Positions 33,965 to 45,479 of a stretch of DNA of 64,000 nt are shown piece by piece. A model generated the notes under the pieces. The model made no database searches. It saw only the letters and a program-made list of their open reading frames with translations, and was not told the origin of the DNA. The DNA comes from Eublepharis macularius (taxonomy: Eukaryota > Chordata > Lepidosauria > Squamata > Eublepharidae). Both the position numbers and the translations under genes were made by a program. Every line of letters begins with the position of its first letter. Position 1 is the stretch's first letter. The stretch covers positions 31,790,001 to 31,854,000 of the forward strand of contig NC_072806.1 of NCBI RefSeq assembly GCF_028583425.1. The letters are read 5' to 3'.

Positions 33965-35104
33965 TTCCCCATACCTTCACTTGAAGCCAGTGGGTGACCT
34001 TGGGCCAGTCACAGCTCTCTCTGAGCTCTCTCAGCCCCATCCACCCCAGAGGGTGATTGTTGAGGGGATAATAATAGCATACTTTGTAAACCACTCTGAG
34101 TGGGTGTTAAGTTGTCCTGAAGGGTAGTGTATAAATCAAATGTTGTTGTTATTCCTCAGGGTTTTGTATCCCTCAGGATCATCATTTCATGAAGCTCACA
34201 GGGAAATGGTAGGGGAGGCAGGAAAATTCCATTCTGCCATTGGCAAATTTAGTCTCGCTTCAACCCTGTAGATTTATTTACAATTTTCAGTGATTATATT
34301 AAAAAAAATGTTTATACTACCTGGTTTAGTAGATGAGTTTGTTAATCAGTAGTGTGAGCTCCATTTTCTATTAATCTCTTTTGCTGCTCATCATGCACAA
34401 TGAGAATCTGTGCAGCTTGGTCATGGGATATCCACAGCCAGCTGCTTATGAGCCATATGCAGATGACAAGAACTTTGTGCCTTGTAATTACTTCGTCATT
34501 TGTTGTCATCGTCTAACAAATTACTAATTTATTAAGCCCAAAATTTAGAAAACCTTTTATGTTGACCCGATTCAATGTCCTACCCTCTGCGCTTTTGCAA
34601 GGGAGATACCATGGGCTACTGCTCCAGGAATGCACTTGCCCTTGTAGAAGTGGGGAAGTCAACAGTGTTAGGCATGTTCTATTGTTTTCCCTTTTTATTC
34701 TGATCTCAGACACAATTTTATTTCCCCTAGTTCTCTTCCCCAGAGAACTTTCCTGCCTCACCCCCTCCCACTACAGACCATTAATGTCCCCAAAACTATC
34801 TTCCTGGACTCGGGGGAACCTGCAAGAAGGGCATGAGGGGATAATCAGGGGTCTGCAGCAGGAATGGGAAATTGGTGGAAATTACACTTTCCCTTCCATT
34901 AACAGAAAACAGTCTGGTTCCAACCCACAGGAAACAATTTAAACTGCGGAAAGAGGTTTATTCAGCTGAAGCAGTGTTGATTTTTTTGATTGATCTTATA
35001 TACCTGTTAGCCTACAATCATCTTAAGAAGCTGTCAATACAGGCAAGCAGGTTAAAACTCCATGGCCCTGTTAAAAAAATAACACATGTGTGTTTAAATT
35101 TTAC

Positions 35105-35459
35105 CTGAATCATTTTGTCACCTTGGGTATGATCAGTTTTCTTCTCATTAACGTTGTGCTGGTGTGGTGGATTGTGCCTAAATTTGTATGATGTACTCTG
35201 ACCCACTAGGCCTCTTGGCGTGTTGTTTGCTACCCCTGGTTGTTGTGCTGTAGATGAATAACTTTGCCCTGTCACTCCCATGTCAATGTTTTGTGGTGGT
35301 TTTGGAGGGCCAGGGAGTTTCCGCTGCCATGATCCTGTCTCTGTTAAGCAACTGGAGCCGTATTCCATCTTTGGAATCTTTCTGTTTTCTGTTCTTCCTC
35401 CAGAAGCTACAGAACCATTTCTTCTCCAAACGTCAGGACTGGCATTGTTCTTCTCTAAC
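35105..35459 (-). CDS. SPATA22: SPATA22, large central coding exon
   Basis: 355 bp between acceptor TGATTTCGTTGCAG and donor ATTCAG|GTAAAA, phase 2 to phase 0, 118 codons without a stop. It runs from LEKNNASPDVWRRNGSVASG through RKLPGPPKPPQNIDM and STAQQPGVANN to TQGDKMIQ. This is the low-complexity, Ser/Asn/Gln-rich middle of SPATA22. It aligns only loosely with human (the RIPEPPNLSRNKE region matches KLPGPPKPPQNID). Assignment rests on phase compatibility with both neighbours, order and composition. The segment is predicted to be disordered. Confidence 0.85.
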
Positions 35460-35720
35460 CTGCAACGAAATCATTTTATGCAGCTTAATGTGTGACTGTC
35501 TGTGTACTTATATACTCATTAAGAAGCCTGCTTTTTGAACCCCTCCACTCAATAATTCCAGAAAGAATTAATGCAGCTATGGCCACAATCATCACCTTTT
35601 ACTTCAGTACCTCTCAAGACAGGTTGAATTAACGTAGATTTTGACCTAAATGTGCCCCCCTCCATAGCATCCTGACTACATGAGTTTTTGTATTTTCCTG
35701 TCCCAGGTGCTGGTTGCCAA

Positions 35721-35722
<2 letters not shown>

Positions 35723-35763
<41 letters not shown>
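35723..35763. repeat. (TG)n microsatellite
   Basis: About 19 TG units in a SPATA22 intron. Confidence 0.98.
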
Positions 35764-35765
<2 letters not shown>

Positions 35766-35904
35766 AGATGTGAAATACTGTGACATCACAGTATACATGA
35801 ACTCTATTAGATATTACAGGGAGGGGATATTGCACTTAATATAGCCCTCATAGCCAAAATATATCATTAATTTCTGCACTCTTTGGGCCCTTCCAATCTG
35901 TCTT

Positions 35905-36085
35905 CCCTAGGACTGTGAATTCTGGATTGGGAAATTGCTGGAAACTTTGAGGGTGAAGGTTCAGGAAGGCAGAATTTGGAGAGGCAAGGGACCTCAGCCT
36001 TCTAGTATAATGCCATAGAGTCCACCTCCCCAAACAGCCATTTTCTCTAGGGGGAATGATCTCGATGGCTGGGAGATCAGTTAAA
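35905..36085. mobile_element. hAT-type MITE (family C), reversed fragment
   Basis: GATTGGGAAATTGCTGGAAA through ATGCCATAGAGTCCACC and CAGCCATTTTCTCTAGG follow the family C order in reverse, well diverged and without termini. Confidence 0.7.
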
Positions 36086-36428
36086 ACAACTTGGCTTTGC
36101 TGAATGGTCCAGATCAGCCAAATGCATATTGATAAAGAAAGGTTTTCAACCTTTCTAGAACCCTAACATAGATGGAGGTTTCCTAACCTATTCAGGAAGT
36201 AGGTTCCGGTGTTTATTATCACCCACAACTTTAAAGGCACTTCTAGTATTGACAATGTCAGAGAAAGAATAGCAAGCAATGTCTATTGACAGTCTCATCT
36301 AGTAAGTCAGCTCATATAGGAATTGATGGCCCTTATGGTATGAGATTTCCAGGCCACGCCGGAGATTAAAGGTCAAAACCAGCAACTTAAATTCAGTTCA
36401 GAATCTGAGTGATAGCCAATGTAACTCA

Positions 36429-36773
36429 TAGCCAAACTACAAGTGATGCCTGACACAGGTTGGACACTTGTCAGCTTCCCTCAAGTTTTGATGGGAAATG
36501 TAGGCGTCCTGGTCTTGCAGCTTGGCTCTCCATTTAATTTAAGTTTACAGAGCAGCAGTCTATAGGAGGGAGAACATGCGGTTGGGAGGGGAGTGCAGGC
36601 GTCGGGCTCTCACCAGGCGCCCCCCTTCCCCTCTGCTCAGTGTGTGTGGGGGGTTTCTGTAAACTTAAATAGAGAGCCAAGCTGCAAGACCAGGACGCCT
36701 ACATTTCCCATCAAAACTTGAGGGAAGCTGACAGGTGTCCAACCTGTGTCAGGTGTCACTTGTAACTTGGCTC
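36429..36773. mobile_element. Harbinger-like MITE (family B), long form, in a SPATA22 intron
   Basis: 345 bp, with the same expanded centre as 15596-15946 (TTTAATTTAAGTTTACAGAG ... CTGTAAACTTAAATA). Exact TCA duplication at 36426-36428 and 36774-36776. Confidence 0.82.
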
Positions 36774-36999
36774 TCAGGATGGAAAGCTCATACCCTACCA
36801 CAAATTTTATTAGTCCTATAGGTGCTACTGGATTCTTGCTCTTTTCTACTGATATAGACACAGACAGTTTTTAAAATAGTTCTTTCTATAATTTTTGAGA
36901 AAGCATGGAAAAATGTTTAAGAAATAAATTGCAACTATTTAAATATAGGAATTTAAAAAAAAATTAAGATAGCTAAAGTGAGATTTCCTTCCTACATAC

Positions 37000-37060
37000 T
37001 CAATGCCTGTTGTTTTCTGCAGCTGAGTTGGCTCTGGATTTGTAGCTTCCCAGCCAAAAT
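37000..37060 (-). CDS. SPATA22: SPATA22, small internal coding exon
   Basis: 61 bp, acceptor TGATTTTTAAAG, donor ATTGA|GTATGT, phase 1 to phase 2. It codes (D)FGWEATNPEPTQLQKTTGI, matching the human TDWAWEAVNPELAPVMKTVDTG segment. The Trp and the NPE core are kept. Too short for ordinary open-frame listing, but the phases join exactly to 38896-39024 and 35105-35459. Confidence 0.9.
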
Positions 37061-37525
37061 CTTTAAAAATCAAAAGACATAGAACTGTTAGTTAAACTTA
37101 AGTATGCAATCCTGCAATATCTAATTTGAGATCTTGCAAAACAAACACATGGACCATACTGTCTTCATCACTCTATCTTTGATTTTTTGCTGTGAACTCA
37201 TTTGCTCTTTACGCATAATAGGGATATGTTCTCTCCCACTCTTTCTCACGAACGCACATATACACACACAGAGGATTCCCCAATAATTTGTTTTATATCT
37301 GTCCACAGGATTCTCCAGATAAGCACTGTAGGACTTTGGTTCACAGCCATGTTGTTCAAAACAATTCCCAGTCCGTAAATGTCACAGAAGCATGTACTTT
37401 TCTATTCTGTAAGAGGCCAAGGGGTCATAAACTTTGCTGGATCAACATGTGCTCCAACAGGGACAGTCCCTTTTTTCTGGCTCTTGTCCTTGGTAAATCA
37501 CAGTCTTTAATGTTTGCCTTTTGTG

Positions 37526-37645
37526 GATAATAATAACAACAAACAACAACATTCGATTTATATACCGTCCTTCAGGACAACTTAATGCCCACTCAGAGCA
37601 GTTTACAAAGTATGTTGCTGTTATCCCCACAATAAAACACCCTGT
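37526..37645 (-). repeat. tRNA-derived SINE 3' part, reverse orientation
   Basis: AACAACAACATTCGATTTATATACCGTCC and CACTCAGAGCAGTTTACAAA are the complement of the SINE end at 9180-9275. Confidence 0.8.
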
Positions 37646-37719
37646 TTGTTAAAAATTAGTACAAGTTTCTTGAATAATCATTCTTCAGTACTTTTCCTCA
37701 ATATGCATTAGCTAATTCT

Positions 37720-37762
37720 GTGTGTGTGTGTGTGTGTGCACACGCGCGCGCGCACACACACA
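37720..37762. repeat. (TG)n-(CG)n-(CA)n tract
   Basis: Alternating purine-pyrimidine run: TG units, then CACACGCGCGCGCGCACACAC. Such a run can adopt Z-DNA in principle; no function inferred. Confidence 0.95.
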
Positions 37763-38895
37763 GTTTATTGCTATTGCACAGCCTGTCACTTCACACACTG
37801 CAGCTGTTTTATTAATAACCTTGTCAAGCAGTTATGTTTTTCTACCTTATCTAACCCAAACAACACATGCTTTCTTGATCTTTAAACTGATGAAGGAGTG
37901 GCCGTTGCAGAGTACAATATTGTACAACGAAGTACAATACAGAGTACAGATACAGCTTATCATAAACAGATTAGAGCTCTCAATAACATGTAAGTGGTGG
38001 GGAGACCTTGGTATGAGAACTGGGGTGTTCCTTCCTGTTTTCACCCAAGGGTGCTGATCAAACCAAAGGTCCACCTGGTCCAGCATCCTGCCTCTGTCAT
38101 TAGCCAGTCAGATGCTATACAAGGAAAACACAAAGCTGAGAACTGTCCTGTTGTCCAGTCTAGCTTTTGGAAAGTCAGATTTGTGCCCCTTTTGAGTAGA
38201 AAAGAGGGGCTCACATTATTTAAATAAATAAAAATGCACTTTCAATAGACATGGAGGTTCAGTTTAGCTGCCGCGACTAAGAGCTGCTTGTTGTGGTCCC
38301 ATCCTTTCTCAATATAATTATTTATAAGCAGCTGTCAGTATAATTTATTGGTTTCCTGTTTCTGTTTAAGTAGGCAAACACTGAGCAAGTGAAACACAAT
38401 CTACTATTGCCTTTTTAAAAAGCTAGGTAAGCAATTATTTTATGGTTGCACATTACCATTTTCTCAAGGCAGTGTTTTAAAAGCACAAAGCAACTGAAAA
38501 GTAGAAGTTCACTCACTAAAGAAGAGCCCTCCCCACCCTTAACCAGCAACAATGGGATTAATTATTATTACAATAATTAGTTCTGCTGGAATTCTATATC
38601 CTAGCCATTTCAAGCCTATGAGAGGTGACAGGTATCTCTTCTCTGAGAGTATGATAATGCACTAGAAATGCTTCTTCCTATAATAAGGAACATCAGCTCA
38701 AAGAAAAAGGGCACTATTTCAAGAGACTTCATTTAAAAGATAACATTCTACTTCATTTTTTAAGGGAAAATGTGCAATACTTTGACAATTCATACAAATT
38801 ACCCTGGAACTTTAGTTAAATGTCCCCATTAAAGTAAAATGTATTGAGATGGTTGGGGGGGGGAGCGGGGAGTGATAAAATACTGAACTCTGTAC

Positions 38896-39024
38896 CTGCT
38901 AGCATGGTAGAAAAGTCCAAAGTATCTGCTGTATTGCTGGTGCATGGCTCATTTTTAACAGGGTTTGAAGTGAGTGGTTGTCTGGCTCTCTTTTTCTGGT
39001 TGAACAGTGGCACAGGTAGGCAGC
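38896..39024 (-). CDS. SPATA22: SPATA22, second coding exon
   Basis: 129 bp, acceptor ATCCACATTTTAG, donor CTAGCAG|GTACAG, phase 1 to phase 1. It codes (G)CLPVPLFNQKKRARQPLTS, then NPVKNEPCTSNTADTLDFST. The first part is almost identical to human GCLPVPLFNQKKRNRQPLTSNP, the best conserved N-terminal stretch of the protein. The preceding exon, which in human codes only about 14 residues (MKRSLNEN...), was searched for upstream by eye and not found. The six exons found give about 321 residues against 363 in human. Confidence 0.95.
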
Positions 39025-39654
39025 CTAAAATGTGGATTTGCAACATAATGTACTACTGGTAAACTGTTACATAATTTGTCTTAGAGCACATACCCAATCC
39101 AGCATTTGTCTGGAGATGAGAGGATCCTGAGCCACACATGAACCTACCTTGCCTCTGAGAGTTATGCCATTCGGAAAGGAGGAGGACACCAGGAGTGGAG
39201 TGGGAAGTGAAAATGGCCCTGGAGCAAGCCCAGTTGTGCTACAGGGGCAACTCAGCTCAGCAACACAAACGATGGGTATTAGCTCGCCCATTTACGCCTT
39301 CCTGAAAACTGGCAGCAGTGCAGAAACGATTGGTGAGCTGACTCCAGCTACCCTTGCTGATGAAGGGTCCGAGTTGAGTGGTCCCTGAGGCATTGGCAGA
39401 GTTGCTGGGGCTTGGGTCTGTTTGCCCCTGGCCACCAGTGACCCTTTAGGGCAGTGTCATACTGGGAAATTTCCTTGTAAGTTCAGTGTCCAGTCTGCCA
39501 TGAAAGATACAGAGAACTATTTCTTCCATTGGAATGAAAGGCGCAACCTACATGGTTGGGAGCTCCATAATTGTTCAGAGCACTTATAAAACTCTGGACT
39601 ATAATCTAATTTTCTTTCTTTATATTCTGAAGTGTATGCATTAGTAAGCAGCCC

Positions 39655-39815
39655 AAATAGCCCAATTTAGCCTGAACTCATCAGAGCTTGGGAGCTGAGT
39701 AGAGTTGGCCACTCTCAGTACTTGGATGGGAGACCACTAAGGAAGACCGGGGTTGCTGTGCAGAAGAAGGCAAAGGTAATCTACCTCTGCTCATCTCTTG
39801 CCTGGAATGCTCCAT
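39655..39815 (+). repeat. 5S-rRNA-derived SINE, forward orientation
   Basis: CTCATCAGAGCTTGGGAGCT...GAGTAGAGTTGGCC and AGTACTTGGATGGGAGACCA follow 5S rRNA in order (GATCTCGGAAGCTAAGCAGGG ... GTACTTGGATGGGAGACC). The SINE body follows. Confidence 0.85.
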
Positions 39816-39860
39816 GGATGGGCAATTGCAGCTCAGCAGCACAGTCTTTTTAAATACATG

Positions 39861-40190
39861 CAGGGCTTTTTTTCAGCAGGAACCCGGTGGAACGGAGTTC
39901 CGGCAATTCTTGAAAATGGTCACATGGCCGGTGGCCCCGCCCCCTGATCTCCAGACAGAGGGGAGTTTAGATCGCCCTCCGTGCTGCTCTAGTGCACGGA
40001 GGGCAATCTAAACTCCCCTCTGTCTGGAGATCAGGGCCGAGACCACCGGCCATGTGACCATTTTCACCGAGGGCGATTTAAACTTTAAAAAATTCCCCCC
40101 TTGTTCCAGCTGACCCCAAGTGACATCATTGTGCGGTCCTGAGTTCTACCACTGAGTTCCACCACCTCTTTTCCCAGAAAAAAAGCCCTG
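39861..40190. mobile_element. hAT-type palindromic MITE (family A), full copy
   Basis: 330 bp, exact 8-bp duplication AATACATG at 39853-39860 and 40191-40198. Among the most complete copies, with both hairpin arms and the right GACCCCAAGTGACATCATTG segment. Confidence 0.93.
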
Positions 40191-40619
40191 AATACATGTG
40201 ATACATATTATATGAGCCATCTGATCTATATACATGTTGTTGTGTAACTTATTCTGCTGCTGCTTGGCATTGTCAACAGATTTGCTCTTTTTCAGTGATA
40301 TGACATTTAAAAAGTACATACTCTTGCTCTAAAGAGCCTACTATTTGAAATTAAATAGCAGTGGGAAGAATAGGAAAGACAATAGCCCTATTCACAAGTT
40401 ACAAAGAATGCATGTATTGTCTATGTGCAACATACACTTGATTTTTCTTTATACATGTGTTGAATAATTCTTATGTTACAGACAGTCAATGCATGTATGG
40501 CTGAATGTATAAATCAGATCTTGCATTCATCCTGGTACTGGTCCCAAGTTTCATTTGTAAAGTGCGCGCATGTTGGCTCTTTCTAACAGATGTATGCATG
40601 CATGGCTAGGATTTTTAGA

Positions 40620-41070
40620 TTAAATTAAATTTATATTCCACCTTTCTCATTGAGATTCAAGGTGGACTACACAGTGTTAGTTAATATGATCACCAGCTGG
40701 GATATTCAATAAACAATACAATAGGGTATGCATTGTAGAAATTTGAAAAGAAGCAGAAATTCAAATACAGGAATGCAGAGAGGAAGCATCCATGAAAACA
40801 AACAGAAGTAATTTGAACATGGCATATTAAACAACACAAAAACTACTCAGTAAGATCCTATCTTCATCAACTCCATGTCCCTTTACCAAACCGCTCTCCA
40901 AACCATTTCCTTACAGCACAGCTCTATTGCCAGTGTAAAAAAGCCCTCCTGAATAATTCAGTTTTGCATAGTTTGCAGAAAGCCAAAGGAGTGGGAGCTT
41001 TCCTGAACTCTTCATGCAGGTCATTCCATAAGGTGGGGGCCACCCAAACGAGGATATATGTGCCTTCACT
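40620..41070 (-). repeat. Dispersed retroposon-like repeat, reversed and diverged
   Basis: It opens AAATTTATATTCCACCTTTC and closes with CATTCCATAAGGTGGGGGCC. The order resembles 5905-6500 (TTTATATTCCGCCCTC ... CATTCCACCAGGCTGGGGCC). Family unassigned. Confidence 0.5.
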
Positions 41071-41479
41071 GTAACATATGAACAGTTATGGAATCTTCAC
41101 ACAAAGACATTTTGCATGCCAGCAATTCATAAGCTATTGCATCCACTTTGTCAACAAGGTCCACGAATGCCCCATCTAGCACAACAACATGCATTTTGCT
41201 AATAATCTATTTTGCAGCTTTAGCACTAATAAAATATTGATACCTGCTGTAGTACGGGTTGAACTGTCGGTGAAATTCCTCTTCATTTTTTTTTCAAAAC
41301 ATCTGCGCACACACAAAAATAATTTTCTGAGTGTCTTTCTTGATGCAACATGAAGGTGGCATTTTAAGACTGATGTAAAGCATTAGCAAAGCCCAGTGTA
41401 GTTTTTAGGTAAATTGTGCTGAAGTTACTGGATAGAAACTAGAATATATTCTAGGATATATAATCCAAGGTTCCCACCA

Positions 41480-41990
41480 TATGACATGTAACATTAAACT
41501 AGAGAGATGTGAATTCAGATCCATACTCAGCCACCTGGGGATCTTGGGCAGGCCTGACTCAGCCGCACCTACCTCACAGGGTGGTTGTAAGGATAACATG
41601 GAGGACGGAATAATTATGTGTGTTGCTGGCCTGAGCTCTTTGGAGGAAATGGCAGGATGAAAATTAAAATGTATAGAAGTAGCCAGGAATATCGATATAC
41701 AAATAAGGAGCAGTATGTTAGCCTCTTATTATGGTTGAGTTATGAGCCATCAAGTCATTTTTTATGCAACCCTATGACTTAACAACCTCCAAAATATCCT
41801 ATCTTTAACAATCTTGTGCAGACTTTGCAAACTGAAGGGCATGGCTTCCTTTATCAAATCAATCCATCTCATGTTAGGCCTCTTATTATACAAGGATGCA
41901 AACAAGGTAAATCCACCACTGCAAATTGATTGCCTATCAAGAATTTTGAGATATAGGCTCCATTTACAAGCTTTGTATATGTTACACCAT
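41480..41990. repeat. Two adjacent SINE-like repeats
   Basis: 41480-41670 is a tRNA-derived SINE body (AGATCCATACTCAGCCACCT, CCTACCTCACAGGGTGGTTG). 41735-41990 is a diverged copy of the repeat at 9945 (GCCATCAAGTCATTTTTTAT, GCAAACTGAAGGGCATGGCT). Confidence 0.6.
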
Positions 41991-42754
41991 CTATTCCTCA
42001 TGAATTGTCAGAAATAATGTTTTGAAACAGCACAGTGCAAGATAATATTAATCCATATACTATATTCAAGCCATTAGTCATGATTAATCATTAGCATGAA
42101 AATGTTATGTAATCAAGTCTATAAGTTCAGTATTATGCTCATTTTAGAAATTAATTTGTAATGGATGGAAATAAGGGGAACTTGTGTTTCTGTGGACTAA
42201 ACTTTTTAAAAATCTATTTTTATCCATGCTGCCCTGAACTTCAAGAAAGGGTACAATACATTTTTAAAAATTCAGACCACCAGATAAAATCTGCCCCCTC
42301 CTATTTTTCCCTCACAGTAGCCTTGTGAGGTAGGTTAAGATGAGATATAGTCAGTAGGCCAAACTAGTTGTCACTCAGTGATCTTCATGCTTGAATGGGG
42401 ATTGAACTGAGGTCTGCCTGATCTTAGTCGTACTAGTAAACTACACTAGTTTTCCTAACACTATACAACAACATATGCCCTTTTCAGTTGTTATAGTTTA
42501 CCACATGTATGAGGAGAATGCACTACATGTGATCTTCCTGATATATGCAGTCTTCATTTTGTCTGAAAGGGGCAACATGTAGTTTTGCCTTCATTACATG
42601 TGTGAACCAGATCCCTAGGGCTAGTGGTTTGTGGGGTGTTCTGGAACAAGACTTAAAACTGAGAAAGCATCCTTACAATAAGGGGACATGAAGCAAATCT
42701 TGGTAGAATGACAACAGAAAGATATGAAATTAAACAGTTATAAAGTTTGGGGAA

Positions 42755-42945
42755 TAGAGAGAGTAAATGTTAAAAGGGGGGGATTTAATTCTCTCTGTCT
42801 CTCCCCCTCCCTCTCTCTCCAGCCTGCATTTGGTTCTTTTAAAAAAAATTATTTAAAAAGAAAAGATATAACAATAGAAAGTGCACAGAAATTTATAGAG
42901 GTGCTACATTTAAAGTTAGATTAAACTAATAGAAAGATACATGTG
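42755..42945 (+). repeat. Direct repeat block, first copy
   Basis: From GTTAAAAGGGGGG through CCAGCCTGCATTTGGTTCTT, AAAGATATAACAATAGAAAG and GAGGTGCTACATTTAAAGTT it matches 43789-43955 almost base for base. The two copies are spaced 1.0 kb apart. Identity unknown; the link with the L1 tail that follows the second copy suggests both are L1 3' pieces. Confidence 0.7.
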
Positions 42946-43537
42946 TGGGGTGGGGGGTGGGGGGGAGAACCATAAACCATTTCTCATTAGAAAACAGAGG
43001 TTAAAAAACAGCTGCAATTGTTAACCAAGCCCTGTTCAGTTTTAAAATCATGGTTAATGTTTGGCTTTAAAAAACCATCTTCGTCATGCTTTGGTATGCT
43101 GTCTTGAACTGAAGACGGGGAGGGAAAATGGCGGTATTTCTACTCGGTATCATTCCAATTTTAGTAAATGTGCTGCTCGCCAAAGCTGCCCAAATATGAT
43201 GTTATTTCAGAAGGTGAAAATCTAGTAAAGGCCAGTTGAAAGAAAAGAGTGTGGGGAAACAGACCCAAAGGCATGAGGGGAAATGACATTAAGGTGTCAT
43301 GCTGGTAAAAAACTGAGGTAAAAACAGACCAGTGCGTCAAGCTGCATGAGAAAGGGCAGGAAAAACGGCCAGATTCCTTCAGGGCGAGGCTGCGGGGGAG
43401 GGGCAGGGCAGGGCCCTTGGCCGGAGGCCGAAAGTCAAGACTAAGCCCAGCGATTGTGGCAAAAAGCATTCAAAATCTCCAGCTTAATTTCAGGCTGAAT
43501 TCAGTAAAAGACAGGCATAAGATTTACAGAGTGGAGT

Positions 43538-43768
43538 TAGGGTTGCCAGCTCCAAGTTGGGAAATTCCTGGAGATCTGGAGGGGTGAAAGCTGGAGAAAC
43601 CTGGAGAAAGTGGGGTTTGGGGAGGGAAAGGACCTTGGCATGGCATAATTCCATCGCGTCCACCCCCCAAAGTAGCCATTTTCCTCCAGGTGAATTGGTC
43701 TCTGTGGCCCGGAGACCAGTTGTAATTCCGGGAGATCTCCAGCCGCTACCTGGAGATTGGCAACCCTA
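43538..43768. mobile_element. hAT-type MITE (family C), full reversed copy
   Basis: 231 bp, exact 8-bp duplication AGTGGAGT at 43530-43537 and 43769-43776. Ends TAGGGTTGCCAGCTCC and GGCAACCCTA. It lies between the two direct repeat blocks. Confidence 0.93.
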
Positions 43769-43788
43769 AGTGGAGTATTGTTAGACGG

Positions 43789-44165
43789 AAGTTAAAAGAG
43801 GGGGATTTCTCGCTCTCTCCCTGTCTCTCTCTCCAGCCTGCGTTTGGTTCTTTTTAAAAAAATATTTAAAAAGATATAACAATAGAAAGTGCATAGAAAT
43901 TTATAGAGGTGCTACTTTTAAAGTTAGATTAAACTAACAGAAAGCTACATTCAAGGTATGTAACAGCTCAGCTAAATTATGTAAGATTTACGGATATGCA
44001 TCTATGGCCCAATTAATTTCTTACGTGCATACTAGACCAATAGCTGAATTTTTGAAAAAATGGAACGATTTCTTTGATTACTTAGGTTAAAACTAAGATC
44101 AGTTAAGGTAACTTGATACAAAAATAAAAAAGATAAAAACACAGGTGAAATTATTTATTAAAAAT
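43789..44165 (+). mobile_element. Second direct repeat block and L1 3' end
   Basis: 43789-43955 repeats 42755-42945. The following 43960-44165 codes a short L1-like C-terminus on the plus strand (VHTRPIAEFLKKWNDFFDYL, then a stop near 44090). An A-rich stretch with AAAAATAAAAAAGATAAAAA ends it. The frame upstream of this tail is interrupted. Confidence 0.6.
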
Positions 44166-45170
44166 TGTTGATAATAAAGCCTGCATTTGGTTCTTGAGGG
44201 CAAGAAATGGCACCATCAACTCCTGAGCGGAAAAAGGCCTCAGAGCCAAGCACTGTGATTCATTTAAATAAACACACTTCTCATTTTAAACTTAAATTGC
44301 CTTTTCTCTCAGCCTGCTAGACCCATTGCATTGGCCAATATGCCCCCTTTCTGTTTTTTTTTATTCTTTTTAATTTCTTGAGATCCCAGCCAACAGAAGC
44401 TAAGTGGGATGTCTCTTATTTTAACTCAGCCCAGTTCTATTGAACCACTTCAAATCCTTGGGCAGGGGGGGAGGAGAAGGGTGGTTTCAGAAATGATTTT
44501 AATTTAAAGAATTAATACTGTCGATATTGGTCCTTCACAAGCTCTCCCTTAAAAAAAAAATTCTGGATAATTTAGTCAGGCCTGATTCAGATAGAAAGCA
44601 AGAGAATTCAAGACCACCTAACGACAACCACTTCAACACAGTCTTATGTAAACATTCATATAATTAATGCAGTAGACACAAATTGCCAGTACTTGTGCAG
44701 TTCATACAGTATACTTATTCAATGACTGTTCATATTTCAATATATTTATACAGTCTTCGTTGCAAGACCCATTAAAGTGCTAAGTGCTAGTATAAGGACT
44801 GATTAGTCGTCCACAGCCATATAACTTCCAATCATGAATCCGTAAGCAGGAAAATTCCGTCCATGGCCATGGAAGCTCTATAGGTCATGAAGCATGCAGA
44901 AAACAATATCCATCTGACGGGAAAACCGGTGAAGAGTCCCGTTTCTCGAATTCCTTTTTCAAAGATGGTATATACACTCCGACGTTCCCTTCATCCACTT
45001 TTGACTTGCACTTAGACCATCAATTACATAACGTCAGATGCTGTACCTAGCAAAGGTTGCATAACAATACAGTTACAAGCAGTCTGAGGAATACCTCAAC
45101 ATTTTTGGTTCAATTGTGGTATAGGTCAGAAGTACAAATATTACTGGAGAATCTTGCCTCCTTTTATTAA

Positions 45171-45468
45171 AGGTAAAGGCAGTCCCCTGTGTAAGCACTG
45201 AGTCATTACTGACCCATGGCGGGGACATTGCATCACGACGTTTTCTTGGCAGACTTCTGTTACAGGGTGGTTTGCCATTACCTCCCCCAGGCATCTACAC
45301 TTTACCACCAAGAAACTGGGTACTCATTTTACCGACCTTGGAAGGATGGAAGGCTGAGTCAGCCTTGAGCAGGCTACCTGAACCCGGCTTCCGCCAGGAT
45401 CGAACTCAGGTTGTGAGCAGAGCTTGGGCTGCAGTACTACAGCGTACCACTCTGCGCCACAGGGCTCC
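45171..45468 (-). repeat. Sauria (ACA) SINE, full length, reverse orientation
   Basis: Complement of the Sauria SINE. The head GGAGCCCTGTGGCGCAGAG lies at 45468 and going down, with the tRNA B-box CTGAGTTCGATCC. The conserved middle follows (GTCGGTAAAATGAGTACCCA...), then the LINE-derived tail ending CCTTTACCTTT at 45171. The flanking CCTTTTATTAAA is repeated on both sides. Sauria SINEs are found in squamate genomes. Confidence 0.95.
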
Positions 45469-45479
45469 TTAATCCTTTT

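Larger units (their letters stand above)
32996..34150 (+). repeat. tRNA-derived SINE interrupted by a hAT element
   Basis: The head GGAGTAGTGGTTAAGAG...GGACTCTAATCTGGAGAA (32996-33055) and the remainder (33965-34150: CAGTGGGTGACCTTGGGCCA through ATAAATCAAATGTTGTTGTT) are one SINE, as at 9027-9275. It was split by the hAT insertion at 33056-33964. Confidence 0.88.

Noticed and set aside
34370-34460. Minus-strand frame reading HDQAAQILIVHDEQQKR
   Set aside because: Short, without splice sites or a known family, and not in phase with the SPATA22 exons on either side.
39301-43520. Search for the first SPATA22 coding exon (about 14 residues ending in phase 1)
   Set aside because: No ATG with an open frame leading to a GT donor in the right phase could be chosen with confidence; a candidate near 39141 lacks an in-frame ATG.
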